DNA of 64,000 nucleotides from Nocardioides agri (GTDB lineage Bacteria; Actinomycetota; Actinomycetes; Propionibacteriales; Nocardioidaceae). A model generated the notes under the pieces. It was not told where the DNA came from. It saw only the letters and a list, made by a program, of their open reading frames with translations, and ran no database searches. This document shows positions 7,655 to 14,964 of this stretch, one piece after another. The stretch lies in the NCBI RefSeq assembly GCF_013778305.1, contig NZ_JACEIC010000002.1, positions 2,257,669 to 2,321,668 of the forward strand, given 5' to 3'. Both the position numbers and the translations under genes were made by a program. The stretch's first letter is position 1; the number at the start of each line of letters is the position of its first letter.

Positions 7655-8515
7655 CTAGGCCGCGCGCCGCAGCTCGGCGAGCTCGACGGCCTCGCGGAAC
7701 GCCGCGGCGACGTACGGAGGGACGGCCAGGCCGCGCTTGTGCGCCCAGAGCAGGTCTCGCTCGACGCGGGCGATCTGGCCGGCGAAGTCCTCGGCCAGCT
7801 CGTGGATGCGCAGCGTGCGCATCAGGTCGCCGAAGTCGGCCTTCTGCTCGTCGTCGTTCGCGCCGACGGGGGCGAAGGAGAACGTGCGCATCCGGCGCAC
7901 CAGCCAGCGCTGCCAGCCGGCCAGCTGGGCCCAGAGGCCACGCGCGGAGAGCTGGTAGAACGCGTAGTGGCCGGGCTCCTGGCGCTTGATCGGCGCAACC
8001 ACCGTCTGCGCCACGGCGTGCTCGCCCATCTCCAGCACCCCGTCGTGGAGCAGGTTGTAGGCGAGCACCGCGGAGCGCTCGGTCGCCATGCCGGTCAGGT
8101 AGTAGAGCATCCGGCACACGTCCTGGAAGGCGCCGAGGTGGGCGAGCGCGCCCAGGATCCGCAGCTTCAGCCCGATCGAGGTGAGGTCCGGCTGCGCGGC
8201 CGGCCGGCCCAGCTCGACCTGGAGCGCGTCGAGGATGATCCCGTGCCGCGTCTCCTGCGGCTGCCACACCTCGGCGTAGAAGCGGCGGTCGATCTCGGGA
8301 GGGTCCGGCAGCAGGGTCGTGAGCTCGAGGACGTTGCGGTCCACCTCGAGCTCCACCCGCGCCATGTAGTCGAGCACGTGGCCGTAGCGGGCGGTGAGGA
8401 CCTCCGGCCGGCGTACGGCGTAGTCGACGCTCGCGAGATCGATCGGCGGGTGCTCGGTGCCGAGGCGGTCGACGTGCTCCGCCAGCCGCGCTTCGTGGTG
8501 GGAGACACGCGCCAT
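7655..8515 (-). CDS. Ferritin-like diiron protein, acyl-ACP-desaturase superfamily
   Basis: A 286-residue, mostly helical soluble protein. Two E-x-x-H pairs are visible, in WQPQETRHGIILDAL and IKRQEPGHYAFYQLS, together with candidate ligand helices near ARVELEVDRN and LEMGEHAVAQ. This is the pattern of ferritin-like diiron oxidoreductases. In actinobacterial genomes members of this group are often left as hypothetical. The ATG at 8515 has TAGGAT 6 nt upstream, the leaderless layout. It lies next to the alkane hydroxylase locus but is transcribed toward it, so no functional link is shown. The substrate is unknown. Confidence 0.65.
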   Translation of the reverse strand: MARVSHHEARLAEHVDRLGTEHPPIDLASVDYAVRRPEVLTARYGHVLDYMARVELEVDRNVLELTTLLPDPPEIDRRFYAEVWQPQETRHGIILDALQVELGRPAAQPDLTSIGLKLRILGALAHLGAFQDVCRMLYYLTGMATERSAVLAYNLLHDGVLEMGEHAVAQTVVAPIKRQEPGHYAFYQLSARGLWAQLAGWQRWLVRRMRTFSFAPVGANDDEQKADFGDLMRTLRIHELAEDFAGQIARVERDLLWAHKRGLAVPPYVAAAFREAVELAELRRAA

Positions 8516-8576
8516 TGCAGAATCCTAGGGGGAGTGAGGTGAGCCTTCATCAGGGATGTCCCCTACGTTGTTCGGT

Positions 8577-9989
8577 GTGACCGACGCCGACGGATGGGCC
8601 GGCTCGCCCACTCCCGACGGCGTCCGCCTGCAGACGGCGACCGGCCGGGCCGTCGTGGCGGCCGCGGTGCTCGGGTCGGCGATGACCATGCTCGACGGCA
8701 CGGTGGTCAACGTCGCGCTGCGCACGATCGGCGAGGACCTCGACGCCTCCCTCGCCCAGCTCCAGTGGATCTCCAACGGCTACCTGCTCTCGCTGGCCAG
8801 CCTGATCCTGCTCGGCGGCTCGCTGGGGGACCGGTTCGGTCGGCGCCGGGTCTTCGTCGTCGGCACCATCTGGTTCGCGGCCGCCTCGCTGGTGTGCGGC
8901 CTCGCGCCGACCGCGGAGGTGCTGATCGCGGCGCGCGTGCTGCAGGGCTGCGGCGCGGCGCTGCTGACCCCCGGCAGCCTCGCGATGATCCAGGGCGCGT
9001 TCGTGCGCGACGACCGGGCGGCGGCCATCGGCGCGTGGACCGGGCTCGGCGGGATCGCGTCGGCGATCGGCCCGTTCGTGGGCGGCGGCCTCGTCGAGTA
9101 CGCCAGCTGGCGCTGGATCTTCCTGATCAACCTGCCGATCGCGGTCGTCACGGTGGCGGTCGCGCGACGCTCGGTGCCAGAGACGCTCGACCCGCACGCC
9201 CCGCGCCGCTTCGACGTGCTCGGCGCGCTGCTCGCCGTGCTCTTCCTCGGCGGCGTCACCTACGCGCTCATCGAGTGGGGCAGCGCCTACGCCCCGTGGG
9301 CCGCCCTCGTGGCGGTGCTCGCCGGCGTCGGGTTCGTCGTCGACGAGCGGCGCAGCGACCATCCGATGCTGCCGCTGGGCCTGTTCGCCGACCGCGTCTT
9401 CAGCGCCGCCAACGTCATGACCCTGCTCGTGTACGCCGCGTTGGGCGCGGTGCTCTTCTTCCTCGTGCTCCAGCTGCAGACCGTGAGCGGCTACAGCCCC
9501 CTGCAGGCGGGCATGGCGACGCTCCCCATCACGATCTGCATGCTCCTGCTCGCTCCGCGGGGCGGTCGGCTCGGCACCCGGATCGGACCGCGCATCCCCA
9601 TGACGGTGGGCCCGCTGATGCTCGCGGTCGGCACGCTGCTCCTCCGCGACGTCGGCGCGGACGTCTCCTACGTGCGCGACGTGCTGCCCGGCCTCACGGT
9701 CTTCGGCCTCGGCCTGGCCCTGCTGGTCGCACCACTGACCGCGACGGTCCTCGCGGCCGCTTCCGACGAGCACGCCGGCATCGCCAGCGGCGTCAACAAC
9801 GCGGTCGCGCGGGCCGGCTCGCTGCTCGCGGTCGCGGCGCTGCCGGTCGCGGTCGGGCTCAGCGGCGACGAGTACGCCGACCCTGTCGCCCTCGACGCCG
9901 CCTACGGCTCGGCGATGCTGATCTGCGCGGTGCTGCTCGTCCTCGGCGGCGTGGTGTCGTGGGTGACGATCAGGCGTCCCCAGCCGTGA
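8577..9989 (+). CDS. MFS transporter, DHA2 (EmrB/QacA) drug:H+ antiporter type
   Basis: A 470-residue protein with about 14 predicted membrane segments. The family's motif after helix 2 is GDRFGRRRVFV, and VLQGCGAALLTPGSLAMIQ plus WRWIFLINLPIAV are typical of DHA2 proteins. I favour the GTG at 8577 because TACGTT lies 7 nt upstream, the same layout as narG; an in-frame ATG at 8556 would add seven residues. It is divergent from the ferritin-like gene, and its tail overlaps the convergent PPOX gene by 20 bp. The substrate is unknown; a proton-driven export role is inferred from family. Confidence 0.88.
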   Translation: MTDADGWAGSPTPDGVRLQTATGRAVVAAAVLGSAMTMLDGTVVNVALRTIGEDLDASLAQLQWISNGYLLSLASLILLGGSLGDRFGRRRVFVVGTIWFAAASLVCGLAPTAEVLIAARVLQGCGAALLTPGSLAMIQGAFVRDDRAAAIGAWTGLGGIASAIGPFVGGGLVEYASWRWIFLINLPIAVVTVAVARRSVPETLDPHAPRRFDVLGALLAVLFLGGVTYALIEWGSAYAPWAALVAVLAGVGFVVDERRSDHPMLPLGLFADRVFSAANVMTLLVYAALGAVLFFLVLQLQTVSGYSPLQAGMATLPITICMLLLAPRGGRLGTRIGPRIPMTVGPLMLAVGTLLLRDVGADVSYVRDVLPGLTVFGLGLALLVAPLTATVLAAASDEHAGIASGVNNAVARAGSLLAVAALPVAVGLSGDEYADPVALDAAYGSAMLICAVLLVLGGVVSWVTIRRPQP

Positions 9990-10608
9990 GCCGCCGCACC
10001 GACGGCGGCACCGGCAGGTCCACCGCCCAGGGTGCCGGCACCGGGTCGCCGAGCGTCGAGCGGACCGGCACCAGCCCGCTCCACACGTCGTCGGCCGCGC
10101 CGGACTCGGCCGGCGTGGCCGGCCAGCCGTCGGCGACCTTCATCAGCCACCCGTCGGGTCGGATGGGCAGCGCGAGCGCCAGGGTGGCCGCGAGCTCCTT
10201 GGGAGTGGCCGGTCGCACCTCTGACGTCCGCCCGGGCAGCAGCACCTCGGAGAACAGGTCCAGCGCCGCCGTCCGCTCGTCGTCCGGCAGCGCGAGGAGC
10301 GGACCGCGCACGGTCGCCGACCGGTAGTTGACCGACGACTCGAAGGTCGTCGGCGCCACCACCAGGGCGTCCAGCGCGACCACCGTGAGCACCGCTGGTG
10401 CCCCCGCGGCCACGCGGCGGAGCGCGCCGGCTCCGGTCGAGCCGTGCAGCAGCAGCCGGTCGCCGTCGCGCGCGTAGAGCATCGGTACGGCGAGCGGGGC
10501 ACCCTCGACGACGCACGAGAGCACCCCGACCCACTGGCTGTCGAGGAGCGCGTCGAGCGCCGCCCGGTCGGTCACGCCCTGGTCGGCGAGGCGGCGCAGC
10601 TGGTCCAT
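9970..10608 (-). CDS. Pyridoxamine 5'-phosphate oxidase-family flavoprotein
   Basis: A 212-residue protein with the split-barrel FMN-binding fold: LLDSQWVGVLSCVVEGAPLAVPMLYARDGDRLLLHGSTGAGALRRV divides into the expected strands, followed by a conserved SSVNYRSATVRG segment. The later part (KELAATLALALPIRPDGWLMKVADGWPATPAE) resembles the flavin-nucleotide-binding subgroup. I chose the ATG at 10608 (MDQLRRLADQG) over an upstream in-frame start at 10737, because the extra 43 residues are Pro/Arg-rich with no family likeness. The substrate is unknown. Confidence 0.78.
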   Translation of the reverse strand: MDQLRRLADQGVTDRAALDALLDSQWVGVLSCVVEGAPLAVPMLYARDGDRLLLHGSTGAGALRRVAAGAPAVLTVVALDALVVAPTTFESSVNYRSATVRGPLLALPDDERTAALDLFSEVLLPGRTSEVRPATPKELAATLALALPIRPDGWLMKVADGWPATPAESGAADDVWSGLVPVRSTLGDPVPAPWAVDLPVPPSVRRLTAGDA

Positions 10609-10735
10609 CCGGCCATCCCACCACCGCCGCGGCGGCTCCGGCAGGTCCAGACCGGTGGGTCGGTCGGTGTCGGAGGTCCCCGGCGCGGGCACAGGAGGGA
10701 GTCGGCACACGCCGACCGACCGAGAGGAGGACGCC

Positions 10736-10903
10736 ATGACCGTGCTCGACGCTCGCCCCGCTGCCGAGACGCCGCCGGCGTGGGAGCCACGAGCCGTCGC
10801 CCGGGCCCGCGGGCTGGCCGACCTGCTGAGCCGCAGGCCCGAGCTGGTCGGCGTCTACCGCCCGGCCGACGTGACGGCCGAAGCGCTGCGCTGGACCGCC
10901 TGA
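10736..10903 (+). CDS. Small protein of unknown function, paralogue of the gene at 11119
   Basis: A 55-residue protein. The ATG at 10736 has a strong ribosome binding site (GAGGAGG, 5 nt spacing). The C-terminal half, LADLLSRRPELVGVYRPADV then TAEALRWTA, closely resembles the end of the 52-residue product starting at 11119: the shared pattern is RRP-[ED]-L-x-GV, then PAD, then AEAL-x-W-[TS]-A at the terminus. The N-terminus is Ala/Pro-rich and variable. No signal peptide, membrane helix or known domain is seen. The clean start signal and the preserved paralogue argue that it is real. Confidence 0.72.
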   Translation: MTVLDARPAAETPPAWEPRAVARARGLADLLSRRPELVGVYRPADVTAEALRWTA

Positions 10904-10948
10904 CGAAACTTGCTGCACTAAGTGAATAGAGTCGCTAGACTTTGGGTC

Positions 10949-11122
10949 ATGACACGTGCGCCCGATCCCTGGGTGGAGACCTTCGTCGTGATGTCCGTGG
11001 GGACGCTCGGGCTGCTCCTGGTCACCGACCGGTACGTCGAGCTGCTCGCCGCAGCCGCGGCGTACGGCGCCGCCTGGGTGATCGTCCGGCCGGCGCGCAC
11101 CGACCGAGAGGAGCAGCGATGA
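10949..11122 (+). CDS. Small membrane protein between the two paralogous small genes
   Basis: A 57-residue protein, MTRAPDPWVETFVVM onward, with two short hydrophobic stretches (about residues 12-25 and 30-45) ending in a basic tail RPARTDREEQR. The ATG at 10949 has TAGACT exactly 7 nt upstream and no ribosome binding site, so the transcript is probably leaderless. An upstream in-frame ATG at 10922 is less likely. The stop overlaps the next small gene's start (ATGA), so the two are translationally coupled. Function unknown; possibly a membrane anchor or partner of the neighbouring small proteins. Confidence 0.68.
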   Translation: MTRAPDPWVETFVVMSVGTLGLLLVTDRYVELLAAAAAYGAAWVIVRPARTDREEQR

Positions 11123-11277
11123 CCCACCGAGAGGACCTGGCCGAGGCCGCCGCCGCCGAGCGGCGCGAGCTCATCCGGACGGGGGCGCTCAGCGAGTTGT
11201 TCGAGCGGCGTCCGGACCTGGCCGGGGTGCATCCGCCGGCCGACCTGAGCGCCGAGGCGTTGCTCTGGTCCGCCTGA
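11119..11277 (+). CDS. Small protein of unknown function, paralogue of the gene at 10736
   Basis: A 52-residue protein, MTHREDLAEAAAAERRELIR onward, ending LSELFERRPDLAGVHPPADL then SAEALLWSA. The C-terminal 30 residues match the protein at 10736 at most positions, while the N-terminal halves differ. It has a ribosome binding site (GAGGAG) and overlaps the stop of the small membrane protein by 4 bp. The motif ends exactly at the stop codon in both paralogues, suggesting that the extreme C-terminus (W-[TS]-A) matters. I do not recognise the family. Confidence 0.72.
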   Translation: MTHREDLAEAAAAERRELIRTGALSELFERRPDLAGVHPPADLSAEALLWSA

Positions 11278-11349
11278 CCGGGACCTGACCGGCGGGGCCG
11301 TCCGCCCGGAGCACGCCTACCCTGGACCGGTGAGCCGGGGGGAGGGATC

Positions 11350-12558
11350 GTGAACGGACGCGGATCGGTGGCCATCGCGGCTGCGCTCCTGCTCGCCGTC
11401 GCGGCCGGCGGGTGCGAGGACTCCTCGCGAGCCGACCAGCAGCCCGCCGGGACCAGGACGTCCGCGACCGGTGCGGCGCCGTCGACCAGCCCGACGCTCG
11501 ATCCGGCGCACGCGGTCGAGCCGCCTGGTCGGCGTACCGGCTTCGTGGGCTACCCCGACATCGTCGTCACCAGCGCCGACACCATCGACCCCGACACGGT
11601 CGCCGCGATCAAGCACATCCGGCACGTCCTCGACGTCGACCAGATCTCGCTCGCCGACGTCATCGTCCAGAACCAGTCGCTCCGGGTCGCCGCGGTCGAC
11701 CCGGCGACCTACCGCAACTACACCCTCGTCGGCGTGGCCGACAGCAAGGACGTGTGGGACCGGGTCGCCGCCGGTGAGATCGCGCTGCCGAAGCGCCTGA
11801 CCAGGAAGCTGGCGGTCGACGACAACGGGTTCTTCCCGCTGGGCAGCACCGAGGACGCGCCCCGGATCCACATCGGGGCGTACGCCGCGCAGGCGCCGCT
11901 CGTGGATGCGGTGGTCAACGAGGCCTGGGTCCCCGACCTCGACATGAAGGAGGGCAACGCGCTGCTGATCCGCACCGGCGGCGCCGCGCCCAGCACGCTG
12001 CGCAAGGCGATCAAGGCGGCGGTCGACGGCAGCAGGTCCTCGGTGCAGATGACCGACGCGGTCGCCCGCTACAACCTCGACCCCGCCGTGGTGCAGACGG
12101 CCGTGGTCACGGGGACCGTGGCGGACGCCGTCGGCGTCTACCGCTACTCGGTGCTCGGCGGCGGCAGGATCGCTCCGGATCCCGGCTGGGTGGCCTCGCA
12201 CATCACCACCGAGGTGGTGCCGATCCTCGGTGCCGTCACCTGCAACAAGCTGATCTTCCCCCAGCTCAAGGCCGCGCTCCAGGACATCCAGTCGCAGGGG
12301 CTGGCCGACGAGATCCACCCGAACGAGTACGCCGGCTGCTACAACGCGCGCTTCATCGCCGGCTCGACGAAGCTCTCCAACCACGCGTTCGGGCTCGCGC
12401 TCGACCTCAACGTCCCGGGCAACCAGCGCGGCACGGTCGGCCAGATGGACCGCGGCGTGGTCGCGGCGTTCGAGAAGTGGGGCTTCACCTGGGGCGGCCG
12501 GTGGGGCTACACCGACCCCATGCACTTCGAGATGAACTCGGTCCGGCGGCCGGGTTGA
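11350..12558 (+). CDS. M15-family D-Ala-D-Ala carboxypeptidase lipoprotein
   Basis: A 402-residue secreted lipoprotein. The signal peptide ends in the lipobox LAVAAGGC (cysteine near residue 22), followed by a Thr/Ser/Ala/Pro linker to about residue 60. A large middle region (60-285) has no recognised domain. The C-terminal 110 residues form a VanY-type M15 peptidase: the zinc ligands are in SNHAFGLALDLN (His and Asp) and TDPMHFEM (His). It should trim the peptidoglycan stem peptide outside the membrane. The GTG at 11350 follows GGAGG. It could instead be an endopeptidase. Confidence 0.82.
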   Translation: MNGRGSVAIAAALLLAVAAGGCEDSSRADQQPAGTRTSATGAAPSTSPTLDPAHAVEPPGRRTGFVGYPDIVVTSADTIDPDTVAAIKHIRHVLDVDQISLADVIVQNQSLRVAAVDPATYRNYTLVGVADSKDVWDRVAAGEIALPKRLTRKLAVDDNGFFPLGSTEDAPRIHIGAYAAQAPLVDAVVNEAWVPDLDMKEGNALLIRTGGAAPSTLRKAIKAAVDGSRSSVQMTDAVARYNLDPAVVQTAVVTGTVADAVGVYRYSVLGGGRIAPDPGWVASHITTEVVPILGAVTCNKLIFPQLKAALQDIQSQGLADEIHPNEYAGCYNARFIAGSTKLSNHAFGLALDLNVPGNQRGTVGQMDRGVVAAFEKWGFTWGGRWGYTDPMHFEMNSVRRPG

Positions 12559-12611
12559 GGAACCGGCACCGTCGTGGCCGCGCCCGACGGGCGCCCCGGT
12601 AGCCTGCGGCT

Positions 12612-13892
12612 ATGAGCACAGGCCCGGACGGGGTCCGGACCGCCCGGCGACAGCTTGCCGGCAGCACGGTCACGGTCTCGGCGGGTCTCGCCGCCTCCGG
12701 CGTCGGCACGGTCGCGATGATGGCGATCGCCGCCCGCGCGCTGTCGGCCGACGCGTACGCCGGGTTCGCCGTGTGGTGGACCGTGGCCACGCTCGGGACC
12801 ATGGCGTTCGGCGTGTTCGAGGTCTACCTGGCCCGCCTGGTCGTGACGGCGCGCGCCACCCGCGGCGACGAGAAGGCCGTGACCGGGCTGCTCGTCGGCC
12901 GGGCCCTGACGGTCGCCGCCGCCATCGGGACGGGCTTCCTGCTCGCGGTGCCGCTCGGGCTGCCCGGGCTCTTCGCCGACGACCTCGGGGCGGCGCTCCT
13001 GCTGCCGGTGTTCACGGTGGCCGTCGCGCTCCAGGCGCTCCAGCGCGGCACCTGCACCGGCCGCCTCAACTTCTCCGCGCTCGCGGTCCAGCTCAGCGCC
13101 GACGGCGTGCTCCGGGTGCTGCTCGTGCTGGCCGCCGTCGCCGCCGGGTTCGACACGGTGCACGCGATGGCGCTCGCGTGCTGCGCCTCGGCCCTGCTCA
13201 GCGTGCTGGTCGCCGGCCGCCTCAACCGCCGGTGGTGGGCACGGCCGCGGGTCCGCGGCTCCGAGGCGGCGATCAGCCCGCTGCTCCTGCTGCTGCTCAG
13301 CTCGGTCGGTCCGGTGCTCGTCAACAACGGCTCGGTGCCCTGGCTGGCGGCGACCGACTCGCAGGACGCCTACACGCTCGGGGCGTTCGCCGGCGCCCTG
13401 ACGCTGGCGAGGATCCCGACCCAGTTCATCTCGGCGATCTTCAGCCCGCTCATGGCCCAGCTCAGCCACAGCGCCGAGACCCGGGACCGCCGGACCTTCT
13501 TCCACCTGCAGCACACCGGCTCCGCGGCCGCCGCGGCCATCGGCGCGATCTACACCGCGGCGTTCACGCTGCTCGGCCCCTTCGTGCTGAGGGTCTACCT
13601 CGGCCCGGAGTACGAGCTCGCCGTCGGCTGTCTCTTCCTGCTGTCCGCGGCCAGCAGCGTCCTCTTCGTCGCCTCCGTCCAGCAGGCGCAGCTGACCGCC
13701 CTGGACCGCTGGCGGCGCATCGCGGTGGCGTGGGTCGCCGGCACCGTCGGCTTCGTCGCGACGCTCGCGGTGCCGGGCGACCCGTTGTGGCGGGCGGCTG
13801 CGGCGCCGCTGGTCGCCGTCGCCACGGCGTGCGTCGGGCTGGTGATCGCCAGCCGCGGCCTCTGGCCCGAGGAGTCCGGGGGCGCCCGCTAG
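12612..13892 (+). CDS. Polysaccharide biosynthesis flippase (Wzx/MurJ-like, MOP superfamily)
   Basis: A 426-residue integral membrane protein with about 12-14 hydrophobic helices. The opening VSAGLAASGVGTVAMMAIAA, then ALSADAYAGFAVWWTVAT, matches the first helices of the oligosaccharide flippase family. It would move a lipid-linked glycan across the membrane. TAGCCT lies 6 nt before the ATG at 12612, indicating a leaderless transcript. Its TAG stop (13890-13892) forms the first three bases of the next gene's -10 hexamer. No glycosyltransferase genes are adjacent, so the glycan is unknown. Confidence 0.75.
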   Translation: MSTGPDGVRTARRQLAGSTVTVSAGLAASGVGTVAMMAIAARALSADAYAGFAVWWTVATLGTMAFGVFEVYLARLVVTARATRGDEKAVTGLLVGRALTVAAAIGTGFLLAVPLGLPGLFADDLGAALLLPVFTVAVALQALQRGTCTGRLNFSALAVQLSADGVLRVLLVLAAVAAGFDTVHAMALACCASALLSVLVAGRLNRRWWARPRVRGSEAAISPLLLLLLSSVGPVLVNNGSVPWLAATDSQDAYTLGAFAGALTLARIPTQFISAIFSPLMAQLSHSAETRDRRTFFHLQHTGSAAAAAIGAIYTAAFTLLGPFVLRVYLGPEYELAVGCLFLLSAASSVLFVASVQQAQLTALDRWRRIAVAWVAGTVGFVATLAVPGDPLWRAAAAPLVAVATACVGLVIASRGLWPEESGGAR

Positions 13893-13895
13893 CCT
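13890..13895 (+). promoter_or_regulatory. -10 hexamer built on the stop codon of the flippase gene
   Basis: TAGCCT begins with the TAG stop of the upstream gene and ends 7 nt before the ATG of the quinone oxidoreductase gene. There is no ribosome binding site between them. This is one of three such cases here (also 32545-32550 and 52193-52198). Confidence 0.5.
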
Positions 13896-13902
13896 CGCCA
13901 GC

Positions 13903-14871
13903 ATGCGTGCCGTCCAGGTCCTCCAGCCCACCGGTCCCGCCGACGTCGTCGTGCACGACGTCCCCGAGCCCGAGCCGAAGCCCGGCGAGGTGCTGGTGGA
14001 GGTGCGCAGCGTCGGGATCTCCTTCCCGGACCTCCTGCTGAGCAAGGGGGAGTACCAGCTGCGCCCGGAGCCGCCGTTCACCCTGGGCGTCGACTTCTCT
14101 GGCGTGGTGATCTCGGGTGACGGCTTCGCCCCGGGTCAGCGCGTCGCCGGGGTCGCCGGCTACGGCAACGCGGCCGAGCGGGTCGCCAGTCCGGCCGACA
14201 CGACGTTCGCGCTCCCGGACTCGCTGTCCTTCGACGAGGGCGCGGCGCTCCCGATGAACTACCTCACCGCCCAGTTCGCCCTGGCCGAGCGCGCCGGGCT
14301 CCGGGCCGGGGAGACCGTGCTCGTGCACGGCGCGGCCGGGGGCGTCGGCACCGCGACGATCCAGGTGGCGAAGGGGTACGGCGCGCGCACGATCGCCGTG
14401 GTGAGCACGGAGGAGAAGGCGGCCGTGGCCCGCGCGGCCGGCGCCGACGAGACCGTGCTGCTCGACGGGTTCAAGGACGCGGTGCTCGGGCTCACCGATG
14501 GTCGAGGGGTCGACGTCGTCGTCGACGTGGTCGGCGGCTCGGTGTTCACCGACTCGCTGCGCGCGCTCGGCACGCAGGGCCGGCTGCTCGTGGTCGGCTT
14601 CGCCGCGGGCCAGGGCATCCCGGAGGTCAAGGTCAACCGGCTGCTGCTCAACAACATCGACGTGCGCGGCGTCGGCTGGGGCGCGTTCGCGATGATGCGG
14701 CCCGGCTACATGCAGCAGCAGTGGGCCGAGCTCGTGCCGATGATGGAGTCCGGGGTCGTGCGGCCGCCGATCGGTGCGACCTACGCTCTCGAGGACTTCG
14801 GGCAGGCGCTGCTCGACATGGAGGAGCGCCGTACCCTCGGCAAGTCCGTCGTCCGGGTGACCGCCGGCTGA
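13903..14871 (+). CDS. NADPH:quinone oxidoreductase-family (MDR) protein
   Basis: A 322-residue zinc-free medium-chain dehydrogenase/reductase. It has an N-terminal GroES-like domain (VGISFPDLLLSKGEYQL, PPFTLGVDFSGVV), a Rossmann domain with VLVHGAAGGVGTATIQVAKG (about residues 139-158), and the C-terminal LEDFGQALLDMEERRTLGKSVVR. No structural-zinc cysteine cluster is present. It probably reduces quinones or enones with NADPH in the cytoplasm; the physiological substrate is not determinable. It starts 10 bp after the flippase stop and is probably leaderless. Confidence 0.88.
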   Translation: MRAVQVLQPTGPADVVVHDVPEPEPKPGEVLVEVRSVGISFPDLLLSKGEYQLRPEPPFTLGVDFSGVVISGDGFAPGQRVAGVAGYGNAAERVASPADTTFALPDSLSFDEGAALPMNYLTAQFALAERAGLRAGETVLVHGAAGGVGTATIQVAKGYGARTIAVVSTEEKAAVARAAGADETVLLDGFKDAVLGLTDGRGVDVVVDVVGGSVFTDSLRALGTQGRLLVVGFAAGQGIPEVKVNRLLLNNIDVRGVGWGAFAMMRPGYMQQQWAELVPMMESGVVRPPIGATYALEDFGQALLDMEERRTLGKSVVRVTAG

Positions 14872-14964
14872 GCCGGAGTCGCATCGCCGGAGCGTCGCAC
14901 CCCCGGGGGCCCGGTGCAGGAATGGTCCTCTCAGGTGGTTCCCCGGGCGGATAGTGTCGGGCGT

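Noticed and set aside
10609..10737. Longer start for the PPOX-family protein (ATG at 10737)
   Set aside because: The extra 43 residues lack similarity to the family and would overlap the start of the divergent small gene.
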